From an uncultured Verrucomicrobia subdivision 3 bacterium (lineage in GTDB: Bacteria; Verrucomicrobiota; Verrucomicrobiae; Limisphaerales; CAMLLE01): a stretch of DNA of 5,110 nt. The notes below the pieces were generated by a model that ran no database searches, was not told the origin of the DNA, and saw nothing but the letters and a program-made list of their open reading frames with translations. Positions 1 to 5,110 of this stretch are shown in pieces. A program made the translations under genes and the position numbers. Position 1 is the stretch's first letter, and each line of letters opens with the position of its first letter. The stretch lies in NCBI GenBank assembly GCA_946480555.1, contig CAMLLE010000293.1:1-5110 (forward strand), in the 5' to 3' direction.

Positions 1-2
1 CA

Positions 3-281
3 GTCCGTTGGTCCGGTCAAATCCAGGCGCGCTTCTCGGAAAACTACACCTTCATTTTGATTGTGGACGATGGCGCGCGTCTGCGGATCAAGTCAGCCGC
101 CAGCGGCAGCTGGACGACGCTTATCGACGCGTGGAACCAAAATGGGCTCGCGACAAATCAGGCTGCTTTCGCGCTCAGCGCTTCCAACACTTACGACGTG
201 GAACTCGAGTATCGCGAAGTGACCGGCGATGCGACGGCGCGCCTGCTTTGGTCCAGTTCCAGCACGCCGCTTGAAGTGATT
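3..281 (+). other. PA14 domain, C-terminal part (within the large CDS)
   Basis: Residues 1-93 match the conserved core of PA14 domains. RWSGQIQARFSENYTF corresponds to the 'RWtG.i.p..sg.YtF' strand, IVDDGARLRI to the hallmark 'DDG.rl.i' strand, LIDAW to the 'lid.W' strand, and YDVELEYRE...ARLLWSSSS to the final 'i.leY.e..g.a.a.l.Ws' strands. The first strand or strands are cut off by the window edge. PA14 is a beta-barrel common in bacterial glycosidases, adhesins and toxins, and it usually binds carbohydrate. Here it precedes a catalytic region, so substrate targeting is the likely job. The motif match is strong; ligand binding is inferred. Confidence 0.85.
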
Positions 282-3200
282 GATCCCGCCTTTGAAGTTT
301 CGGTCAACTGGACCACCTACGAGGAAATCACATTTGCGGATGCCGTCATGAACGGCCGCAGCACGTGGGAAGGCGCCACTTTGGATTCCGCAGGCTGGCC
401 GGTCGGCGATGGCGATTACATCGTTTCAGAGATTCTCGCGCCGTATGCGCCATCGCCATTGGAAGTCGGCCGGATGCGCCTCACGTTCGCCGGTTCTGCT
501 AATGTCGCCGTGTTGGGAAACGGATTCCTCGTTCCGGGCAGCTACAGCTACGACGCCGTGAACAATCTTTCGTCGGCGTGGATTCAAGGAACGAACTTCG
601 GCGCGAATGTTTTGCTGCTTCGCTTCACGAACACCAGCCGCACCGGCGCGACAAATGGTCCGGGCGGTGTGACGAACGTGAAACTGATGCGGCCGCTGGA
701 ACCGGGCGCAGCGAACTCGTTGCCACCGGACACCATTTTTCATCCGTCCGCTCGGGGTGCCTTTGCAGAACGTCTTACGGCGCTGCGTTATCAGCGCGTA
801 AACGATCAGGCGCGCGACTGGCATGAGCGCACGCCACCGTGGTTTCCCTATCAAGGCAACGGCCGCTGGCTGCCGTTTGTTTACAACAGCCGCTACGGTT
901 CGAGCGATTTCGGAAACAGCCGCATGTCCCACGAGTTCGAAATCATGCTCTGCAATGAAACGGGCTGTGATTACTTCGTCGGCATTCCGCATCTCGCCAC
1001 GGTTTCGGGAATCACCAATTACGTCCGCCAGCTCGCGCTGTTGATCCGGCACGGCAGCGACAGCAATGGAATCCCCTACCCTGCGCCCGTCGCAAATCCG
1101 TTTTACCCGCCGCTGAATCCAAACCTCCGCGTTTACGTCGAGATCAGCAACGAACTCTGGAACTTCCTCGCACGCTCCACCTACTCACCCTATTGGGATT
1201 TCCGTGAGTTGATTGAAGATTTCGCCGACGCGAACTCGCCGGAGTTTCAGATTCTCAACTTCGACAATCTCCCGCTCACGCTGCAGCCCGACGGGTACTA
1301 CGTGAACAACTACACGTGGGTGCGGCGTTACTGGAGCTACAAGCTGGCGCAAATCAGCGAAGAGTTTCGCTCCGTGTTTGGCGATGCCGCGATGCCAGGC
1401 TCCGGCCCGCAACCGCGCATTCGGCCCTACCTCGGCTATCAGTATGCGAACGCGAACAACACGGCTGAAATCCCGTTCGAGTTCCTCGACAACTTCTTCA
1501 ACAACGCCGCCGGCAATTTCGTCACCGCACCGCATCCGCCGAACTACTACGTCTTTGCTGCGGGCGGCGCGGGTTACTACGGTTCGGGAAATCCAAGCGG
1601 CAGCACGACCGGTCTGCTCGCGAATTTCAGCTTCGAAACGCCGGTGGTCGCGACTAATTCTTCCACGCCTGCAAATGCAAGTTGGACCTTCAGCGGCAAT
1701 TCTGGCATTGCGCCCAACGCCAGCCGCACCGCGGTGATCACCAATCAAACTCTCAGCACGCTTCGAAACGATTTCAACGGCTGGGTTGGCATGCGCTTCA
1801 CCGTTGGGGCACAACCCGTCTGGGTCTGCGAACTCGGCCGCTACATTCACAATGGCAACACGCGCGCGCATGCGATGGTGTTGCTCGATGCCGCCGGCCA
1901 GCTCGTCACGTTCTCCACCGACGCACTCGCGACCGCGCCCGGCGAGTTCAGCTACGCCCCGTGCGTACCGGTCCAGCTGCAGGCAAACACAACCTACGTT
2001 CTGCTGACGCGCGAAGAAGCGGGATACGACCAATTCGCTGAAGCCGGTACGGCGGTGGCTGCCAGTTCCTTGATCACCGTTCAAGGCGCAGTCACTGCGG
2101 CGCAGCTTGGCTCGACAACGTGGGCCACAACCAATGTGGCAAATGGCCCTCTGGCTTTCGGCCCCGTAAACCTGCGCGTCGCATCGGCAGCGGCATTGGG
2201 AAATCCCGACGCCGCTCACGGATCACAGGTGGCGTGGATCGGCGGAATAGACGGAACCAACGGAGCAATCGAGATTCAGTTCAACGCCCCGGCCGGATCT
2301 GGAACTGGCGTTTACGGCCTCGCATTTCGCGCGGTTCAACGCACGCGCACCGCGTCGTCACAGCCCGATTCGCAATCCCTCCGCATCACTGCCAATGGCG
2401 TGGACATCACTTACCGCGGCATCAACGGCCAGCCACAGGTGTTCAATCCGAATTTTCCCTGGCGGCGCATCAGCTATTGGATCGGCGATTATTTCTTCAG
2501 TGAAACTTTCAGCGCCACGGCAGGCCAGCCGGTCACGTTGCGCATCGAAGGCACCAGCGCGAACGGCGATCAATTGTGTTTTCTGGACGACATCCAGATC
2601 ACCAGCGTGGATGCGATCTTCGCGGGCGGCATTCCCGACACCGGTGAAGCGACCGGCCAGCCGAACGGCGGCGATTACGTGCAGGGCATTCGCACGGATG
2701 CGCGCTGGGCGCACAGCTACGGCCTGCATCACATGACTTACGAACACGGATGGAGCATCGGTGGCGACAGCGGCGCGTCGCCGGTCCAGGAGTTCGCGAA
2801 ATATCGCGATACGCGAACGGCGGCGACCATGTCTGAGTGCCTGAAAATCTTCCACCGCGCCGGCGGTGCCAATGCCACCTTCGGCACTTACTCGACCTGG
2901 CCTCTGTTCTCGGAGAACGTGCGCGAGGAAGGCGCGATCGATCCTGGAGCGTGGCCGTTGGTGCAGGGTCTCGATTCAACCTGGAACGCACTTGCCGCGG
3001 CGGTGGACAACGGCGTTCCCGTGCCTGCCCATTTGAATTCAGCCAACCGCGCGATTGGTTTCAACACAACCGAGAATCGGATCGACGCGAATGAATGGCT
3101 GGCCTGGAACCTGATCGTCACTGAACGGGGGGATTATCGTTTTGCTTTTGATCTGTTCGGTGGCGGAAACGTGCGCGCAACGCTGAACGAATCTCAGCAG

Positions 3201-4595
3201 CTGTTCGCCGGTGCGATGAACAATCCGACCTCCCTTGTGGCGACGCTCACGCCCGGTTTGCACACGCTGAAGCTGAAAGGAATTTCCGGCAGTGCGCTTT
3301 TCACGAACAACCTGTTCGTCACGCTGGACGCCACACCGGCTGCGCCAACGCTGCTTTCCGCCACCGATGGCAACCAACGCGTGACACTCGTTTGGTCCGC
3401 GGTGACAAACTCCATTTCGTATGTCATTCGGTTCGGCACCCAATCCGGTTTTCCCAACCAGACGATCGAGGTCGGCACCAACACGCAATTTCAGATCAAC
3501 AACCTGCAGAACGGCGTGCCGCATTTCTTCACAGTGCTCGCTCGAAATGCAAACGGGCCTGGCCTGCCGTCGAATGAACTGGGCGTGACGCCGTTCGGGG
3601 ATGGTGAATCGGCAACGCTCGTGGCGTGGGATTTCGCCGGGCACTCGGGAAACGCCCTGAGTGCATCGGCCGCGCTCGCGAGTTCGCGCGTCGCGGCATC
3701 CACTCTGACGCGCGGTGCCGGATTTGGCCCGACGGGTTGGGCGCCTGAGAATTGCTTTCTCGGCGGATCGACGACCTGGGCACAAACGCTGCCTGCTGCC
3801 GTGGCGAACGGGCATTACGTTGAGTTCACACTCACGCCTCGCAATGGAAGGCGCGTCTCGGTCGAGTCGCTGAACTACCGCCCCGGTTTTCAGAACTTCA
3901 CCGGCCAGACGAACGACCTGCGCGGCACTGGAATCGCCTGGAGCATCGGCGGCGGAACGCTCAGTTCACCGATCGCGGTTCAGGGTCCGCGCACCGCATC
4001 GTTGAACTTCTGTCCATTGTTTGCCACGAATCTCAGCAGTATCGCCGAACTGCAGAACGTGAGCGAACCGATCACGTTCCGCATCTACTTTCACGGCCAG
4101 TCCAACTACGAAGGCGCAAGCATCGGAGGGCCGAATAACGACATATTCGTGATCGGCGCATTGGCCTCGCCGCCCCTGATTCAATGGCGCGAACTGCATC
4201 AACTCGATCTGGACGGCGTCAACGACGGCGATGCTCCGGCGAACGACAGCATTCCGAACCTGGTTAAGTACGCCTTCAACCTCGCGCCAAATCCTGGCGA
4301 TCTGGAAGCCGCGTTGACGAATCGGCTGCTTCTGTTCAACGGGACGGCAGGCCTTCCGAACGGCTGGCTGACGAACAGCCCGTCCCGCTTCGTTTTTCAA
4401 TTCCTGCGTCGCCACGCTGAAACCGAACCCGGAATCAGCTACACGCCGTTGCGCAGCACGAACCTGATGACCTGGCTTGTGCCGGCAAGCTCGCCGCTGG
4501 TGCAGGCCCTCGACGGAACTTGGGAACGCGTCAGCTACATTGAGCATCTCACCAACGGCCCGGCGTTTTATCGAGTTGCCGTTGCAGCCGAGTAA
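3..4595 (+). CDS. Large modular secreted protein with PA14, clan GH-A-like glycoside hydrolase, CBM-like and FN3 domains (5' partial)
   Basis: The frame is open from the left edge and ends at TAA 4593-4595, giving 1530 visible residues (residue number = position/3). The TTG at 57 is not the start: the codons before it already encode a PA14 strand (VRWSGQIQARFSENYTF), so the true start and any signal peptide lie upstream. Domain order: PA14 end (1-93); glycoside hydrolase-like region (about 95-1010) interrupted at 538-870 by beta-sandwich material; CBM-like sandwich (1017-1111); FN3 (1112-1197); unnamed sandwich (1203-1389); verrucomicrobial C-terminal module (1395-1530). Candidate catalytic residues are Glu384 in ISNELWN and Glu914 in MTYEHGW. 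The protein has only eight cysteines and is rich in Asn, Thr, Ser and Gly, as in exported proteins. The likely role is extracellular or surface polysaccharide hydrolysis; the substrate cannot be told. Automated annotation might give only 'FN3 domain-containing' or 'hypothetical'. The gene is certain; the enzymatic role is inferred. Confidence 0.93.
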   Translation, partial: VRWSGQIQARFSENYTFILIVDDGARLRIKSAASGSWTTLIDAWNQNGLATNQAAFALSASNTYDVELEYREVTGDATARLLWSSSSTPLEVIDPAFEVSVNWTTYEEITFADAVMNGRSTWEGATLDSAGWPVGDGDYIVSEILAPYAPSPLEVGRMRLTFAGSANVAVLGNGFLVPGSYSYDAVNNLSSAWIQGTNFGANVLLLRFTNTSRTGATNGPGGVTNVKLMRPLEPGAANSLPPDTIFHPSARGAFAERLTALRYQRVNDQARDWHERTPPWFPYQGNGRWLPFVYNSRYGSSDFGNSRMSHEFEIMLCNETGCDYFVGIPHLATVSGITNYVRQLALLIRHGSDSNGIPYPAPVANPFYPPLNPNLRVYVEISNELWNFLARSTYSPYWDFRELIEDFADANSPEFQILNFDNLPLTLQPDGYYVNNYTWVRRYWSYKLAQISEEFRSVFGDAAMPGSGPQPRIRPYLGYQYANANNTAEIPFEFLDNFFNNAAGNFVTAPHPPNYYVFAAGGAGYYGSGNPSGSTTGLLANFSFETPVVATNSSTPANASWTFSGNSGIAPNASRTAVITNQTLSTLRNDFNGWVGMRFTVGAQPVWVCELGRYIHNGNTRAHAMVLLDAAGQLVTFSTDALATAPGEFSYAPCVPVQLQANTTYVLLTREEAGYDQFAEAGTAVAASSLITVQGAVTAAQLGSTTWATTNVANGPLAFGPVNLRVASAAALGNPDAAHGSQVAWIGGIDGTNGAIEIQFNAPAGSGTGVYGLAFRAVQRTRTASSQPDSQSLRITANGVDITYRGINGQPQVFNPNFPWRRISYWIGDYFFSETFSATAGQPVTLRIEGTSANGDQLCFLDDIQITSVDAIFAGGIPDTGEATGQPNGGDYVQGIRTDARWAHSYGLHHMTYEHGWSIGGDSGASPVQEFAKYRDTRTAATMSECLKIFHRAGGANATFGTYSTWPLFSENVREEGAIDPGAWPLVQGLDSTWNALAAAVDNGVPVPAHLNSANRAIGFNTTENRIDANEWLAWNLIVTERGDYRFAFDLFGGGNVRATLNESQQLFAGAMNNPTSLVATLTPGLHTLKLKGISGSALFTNNLFVTLDATPAAPTLLSATDGNQRVTLVWSAVTNSISYVIRFGTQSGFPNQTIEVGTNTQFQINNLQNGVPHFFTVLARNANGPGLPSNELGVTPFGDGESATLVAWDFAGHSGNALSASAALASSRVAASTLTRGAGFGPTGWAPENCFLGGSTTWAQTLPAAVANGHYVEFTLTPRNGRRVSVESLNYRPGFQNFTGQTNDLRGTGIAWSIGGGTLSSPIAVQGPRTASLNFCPLFATNLSSIAELQNVSEPITFRIYFHGQSNYEGASIGGPNNDIFVIGALASPPLIQWRELHQLDLDGVNDGDAPANDSIPNLVKYAFNLAPNPGDLEAALTNRLLLFNGTAGLPNGWLTNSPSRFVFQFLRRHAETEPGISYTPLRSTNLMTWLVPASSPLVQALDGTWERVSYIEHLTNGPAFYRVAVAAE
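1614..2612 (+). other. DUF642-like beta-sandwich inserted in the glycoside hydrolase region
   Basis: This segment (residues 538-870) opens with LLANFSFETPVV and SWTFSGNSGIAPN. It resumes after a nested domain with AHGSQVAWIGG, GVYGLAFRAVQRTR, LRITANGVDI, FFSETFSATAGQPVTLRIEG and CFLDDIQI. That series (N.SFE.P, W.f.g.sGI, hG.q.a.l.g, Y.l.f.a..R, v...G..i, f....G...l.i.g, .fiDdI.i) is the usual strand order of DUF642-like and related carbohydrate-binding-like sandwiches in bacterial extracellular proteins. Without the nested piece it is about 180 residues, a normal size for such a fold. A role in binding glycan next to the active site is inference. Confidence 0.55.
1728..2183 (+). other. DUF4082-like domain nested inside the inserted sandwich
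   Basis: Residues 576-728 (about 150) interrupt the DUF642-like sandwich. Visible elements are NGWVGMRFTVG, VWVCELGRYIHNGNTRAHAM, VLLDAAGQLVT, GEFSYAPCVPVQLQANTTY and VLLTREEAGYDQF. They follow a 'G..F.vg....v..LG.......G....h.v.l.d..G..v......G.f.Y....pv.L.agt.Y.l...e..g.D.f' layout that I associate with DUF4082-like sandwiches in verrucomicrobial and actinobacterial secreted proteins. Two cysteines, at residues 609 and 654, could pair. No catalytic motif is evident. The assignment rests on remembered patterns. Confidence 0.5.
3051..3335 (+). other. CBM-like beta-sandwich
   Basis: Residues 1017-1111 read AIGFNTTENRIDANEWLAWNLIV, GDYRFAFDLFGGGNVRATLN and LVATLTPGLHTLKLKGISGS, ending NNLFVTLDA. 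A 'W..w.l.v...G.Y.f.f......' stretch followed by 'l...l.pG.HtLkl.......l..n.l.v.l' is the strand order of CBM6/CBM35-like and related jelly-roll domains that follow catalytic domains. No binding-site aromatic can be assigned with confidence. A carbohydrate-binding role is inferred from position and fold type. Confidence 0.5.
3336..3593 (+). other. Fibronectin type III domain
   Basis: Residues 1112-1197 give a clear FN3 signature: the PAAPTLLSATDGNQRVTLVW start (P.aP..l.a..g...v.l.W), SYVIRFGTQSG (Y.v..g..s), TNTQFQINNLQNGVPHFFTVLARNANG (t...i..L..g..y.f.V.A.N..G) and closing SNELGVTP. The length of about 86 residues is typical. In bacterial glycoside hydrolases FN3 units act as linkers or spacers between catalytic and binding modules, which fits its place after the CBM-like sandwich. 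Confidence 0.9.
3606..4169 (+). other. Unnamed beta-rich domain after FN3
   Basis: Residues 1202-1389 begin ESATLVAWDFAGHSGN. They continue with STLTRGAGFGPTGWAPENCF, YVEFTLTPRNGRRVSVESLNY, GIAWSIGGG and PITFRIYFHGQSN, and end with NDIFVIGALAS. The layout (l..WdF.g.sG......as......s.lt.G.G.......f........a...g.Yvef.l.p..g..v.l..l.........p..fRiy.........i..i.i.G) resembles a jelly-roll type often found before the C-terminal module in verrucomicrobial secreted proteins. I know no firm name for it. Two cysteines (1251 and 1337) may form a disulfide. Its function is unknown; adhesion or glycan binding is a guess. Confidence 0.45.
4185..4592 (+). other. Verrucomicrobial-type C-terminal module
   Basis: Residues 1395-1530 start WRELHQLDLDGVNDGDAPAN. 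This Asp/Asn-rich stretch looks like a degenerate thrombospondin-3 or EF-hand calcium loop (usual form 'D.DGDG..N'). It is followed by SIPNLVKYAFNLAPNP (usual 'n..EYalG.dP'), a strand with FVFQFLRRHAETEPGISY, the signature TPLRSTNLMTWLVPASS (usual 'v..S.DL..W'), and the ending FYRVAVAAE (usual 'ffRv.v..'). I associate this pattern with the ends of many verrucomicrobial extracellular proteins. There is no PEP-CTERM motif, LPXTG motif or C-terminal membrane helix, so any sorting role would have to lie in the fold itself. Confidence 0.65.
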
Positions 4596-4606
4596 AAGCC
4601 GGCTTT
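4595..4606. repeat. 12-bp perfect palindrome at the stop codon
   Basis: AAAGCCGGCTTT reads the same on both strands and starts on the last base of the TAA stop codon of the large gene. As RNA it could fold only as a 4-bp stem with a 4-base loop, so it is weak as a terminator on its own. It may be chance or a two-fold protein site. Confidence 0.35.
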
Positions 4607-4613
4607 GAGGCAG

Positions 4614-4631
4614 GTCGCGTTCTGGCGCGAC
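4614..4631 (+). terminator. Possible transcription-ending hairpin after the large gene
   Basis: GTCGCG-TTCTGG-CGCGAC forms a perfect 6-bp GC-rich stem with a 6-base loop, 18 bases after the stop codon of the large gene. It is followed by AAATCTTG, not a T run, so it is not a canonical intrinsic terminator. It could protect the 3' end of the message or end transcription weakly, separating the two genes. In GC-rich DNA such a stem can also arise by chance. Confidence 0.35.
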
Positions 4632-4636
4632 AAATC

Positions 4637-4664
4637 TTGAGCAAGCCCCGCCGCGCGTGATAAA
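4637..4664 (+). promoter_or_regulatory. Weak sigma70-like promoter candidate for the downstream gene
   Basis: TTGAGC (4637-4642; 4 of 6 matches to TTGACA) lies 16 bases before GATAAA (4659-4664; 4 of 6 to TATAAT). Transcription would start near 4671, about 20 bases before the preferred ATG at 4691 and just downstream of the hairpin at 4614-4631. The matches are modest and verrucomicrobial promoters are poorly defined, so this is only a candidate. Confidence 0.22.
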
Positions 4665-4680
4665 CCATGCGCGCTGAAGC

Positions 4681-4685
4681 AAGGA
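4681..4685 (+). promoter_or_regulatory. Ribosome binding site that decides the start of the second gene
   Basis: AAGGA sits 5 bases before ATG 4691. An in-frame ATG at 4667 would add eight residues (MRAEARNR), but its upstream sequence, GCGTGATAAACC, lacks a purine-rich site. The frame is closed by TAA at 4661-4663, so only these two ATG starts are possible. The RBS favours 4691. Confidence 0.6.
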
Positions 4686-4690
4686 ACCGA

Positions 4691-5110
4691 ATGCCAAGGA
4701 TACTCAAGACCCCCGGCACCGACGTGGTGCAAGCCGTCATGTACGCATACGAACGCGGACGAGTTGTCGATGCACTGCGCGCGGCGGAATCATTTGCACC
4801 ACTAGATCAATGGACCGGCGTCCGCGAAAGCATCCTTGCATCTCGCATCGCCGCCAATGCCGGCGCGCCTGGTCTCGCTCGCAGACTCGCCGTGCGCGCC
4901 CGCCGCCTGGCACCGCACGATCCGGAGGCTCTCACGCAATACAGCTACGAAGTCAGTGGACATCGCGGTCCGCTGGCCGTGTGGGAACTGCTGCGCAACG
5001 TCAGTGTGGATTCCACCGCAGCGGGCGAAGTCCGAGCCGAACTGCTCGCCGCCAAGGCGCGCGCAGCGGTGGGTGGTGGCGCAGCCCGAGCGGGCGCGTT
5101 TTCTGTTCCA
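4691..5110 (+). CDS. TPR-like alpha-helical repeat protein, N-terminal part (3' partial)
   Basis: An open frame of 140 codons runs from ATG 4691 to the right edge with no stop. The product starts MPRILKTPGTDVVQAVMYAY and is rich in Ala, Arg and Leu. Residues about 48-84 have TPR-like spacing: SRIAANAGAPGLARRLAVRA, then RRLAPHDPEAL, with small residues at helix-packing positions and the usual Pro at the repeat end. QYSYEVSGHRGPLAVWELLR then suggests the next helix pair. VVQAVMYAYERGRVVDALRAAE near the start may be an earlier degenerate repeat. There is no signal peptide or membrane segment at either possible start, so a cytoplasmic protein is likely. TPR arrays scaffold protein contacts, and any catalytic domain would lie beyond the window. 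It follows the large gene by 95 bases on the same strand, but hairpin and promoter candidates lie between them, so an operon is not assured. The gene is likely real; the family is uncertain. Confidence 0.75.
   Translation, partial: MPRILKTPGTDVVQAVMYAYERGRVVDALRAAESFAPLDQWTGVRESILASRIAANAGAPGLARRLAVRARRLAPHDPEALTQYSYEVSGHRGPLAVWELLRNVSVDSTAAGEVRAELLAAKARAAVGGGAARAGAFSVP

Larger units (their letters stand above)
285..3030 (+). other. Clan GH-A-like glycoside hydrolase region, split by an internal insertion
   Basis: Residues ~95-240 form a beta-rich N-terminal part. A TIM-barrel-like part then starts near residue 246, with LRYQRVND..ARDWHER at 262-276 and EFEIMLCNETGCDYFVGIPH at 311-330. Next comes RVYVEISNELWN, whose 'NE' at 383-384 is the position of the acid/base in clan GH-A enzymes. 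The chain continues to YYVFAAGGAGYYG, is interrupted at 538-870, and resumes with YGLHHMTYEHGW, where Glu914 is the candidate nucleophile at the end of strand 7. The order resembles, from memory, large planctomycete and verrucomicrobial 'cellulose-binding domain-containing' proteins with Ph-x-A..YV...VYVEySNEvWN and YEGG motifs. A proline-rich loop at about 358-374 precedes the acid/base strand. GH family and substrate are unknown; loss of activity cannot be excluded. Confidence 0.65.

Noticed and set aside
57..59. TTG as the start codon of the large gene
   Set aside because: The frame is open upstream to the window edge, and the 18 codons before it encode a conserved PA14 strand. The gene is 5'-truncated by the window, not started here.
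8..274. Plus-strand open frame of 88 codons at the left edge
   Set aside because: It is out of frame with the PA14-coding frame over the same bases, and its Arg-rich product has no motif.
1185..2219. Long antisense open frame of 344 codons
   Set aside because: It lies entirely inside the large gene, which has clear domain motifs throughout. The translated product is rich in Arg, Ala, Gly and Val with no recognisable motif, as expected for a reverse-strand shadow of GC-rich coding DNA.
3039..3815. Antisense open frame of 258 codons opposite the CBM-like and FN3 domains
   Set aside because: The plus strand here encodes an unmistakable FN3 domain. The antisense product is Arg/Cys/Gly-rich noise.
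4667..4669. Upstream in-frame ATG as the start of the second gene
   Set aside because: No purine-rich ribosome site precedes it, and it lies at the edge of a possible stem. ATG 4691 has AAGGA at a good distance. It stays possible but less likely.
3966..4697. Antisense open frame of 243 codons crossing the intergenic gap
   Set aside because: It overlaps the end of the large gene and the start of the second gene, has no domain pattern, and would conflict with the C-terminal module and the ribosome binding site on the plus strand.
1..5110. CRISPR arrays, tRNA or rRNA genes, insertion sequences, phage genes
   Set aside because: No regularly spaced repeats, cloverleaf-like segments, transposase motifs or terminal inverted repeats were seen by eye. 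The window is nearly all filled by two protein-coding frames.

Overview
The window looks like a GC-rich bacterial chromosome fragment (roughly 58-60 % GC, estimated by eye), most likely from Verrucomicrobiota or a close PVC relative. The main clue is the C-terminal module of the large protein: a degenerate calcium-loop-like stretch (DLDGVNDGDAPANDSIPNL), then VKYAFNLAPNP, then a 'STNLMTWLVPASS...FYRVAV' ending. Modules of this layout are typical of secreted verrucomicrobial proteins. PA14, fibronectin III and clan GH-A-like enzyme parts on the same chain support this. The phylum call is inference from protein style, not from a marker gene.

Layout: positions 3-4595 (+) are one uninterrupted reading frame that is already open at the left edge, so its N-terminus, signal peptide and promoter lie outside the window. 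The 1530 visible residues read as a secreted modular carbohydrate-active protein. In order they hold the end of a PA14 domain; a clan GH-A-like catalytic region with a candidate acid/base Glu384 (ISNELWN) and a candidate nucleophile Glu914 (MTYEHGW); a ~330-residue insertion between those two glutamates; a CBM-like beta-sandwich; an FN3 domain; a further beta-sandwich; and the C-terminal module. The insertion itself looks nested: a DUF642-like sandwich split by a DUF4082-like domain.

Positions 4596-4690 are a short intergenic stretch with a palindrome at the stop codon, a GC-rich hairpin, a weak promoter-like pair and a good ribosome binding site. Positions 4691-5110 (+) are the start of a second gene, open at the right edge, for an alanine/arginine-rich helical protein with TPR-like spacing.

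The two genes share a strand, but nothing visible shows that they work together. The large protein would act outside the cytoplasm on polysaccharide; the second lacks a signal peptide and looks cytoplasmic. No RNA gene, CRISPR array, insertion sequence or phage feature was seen.
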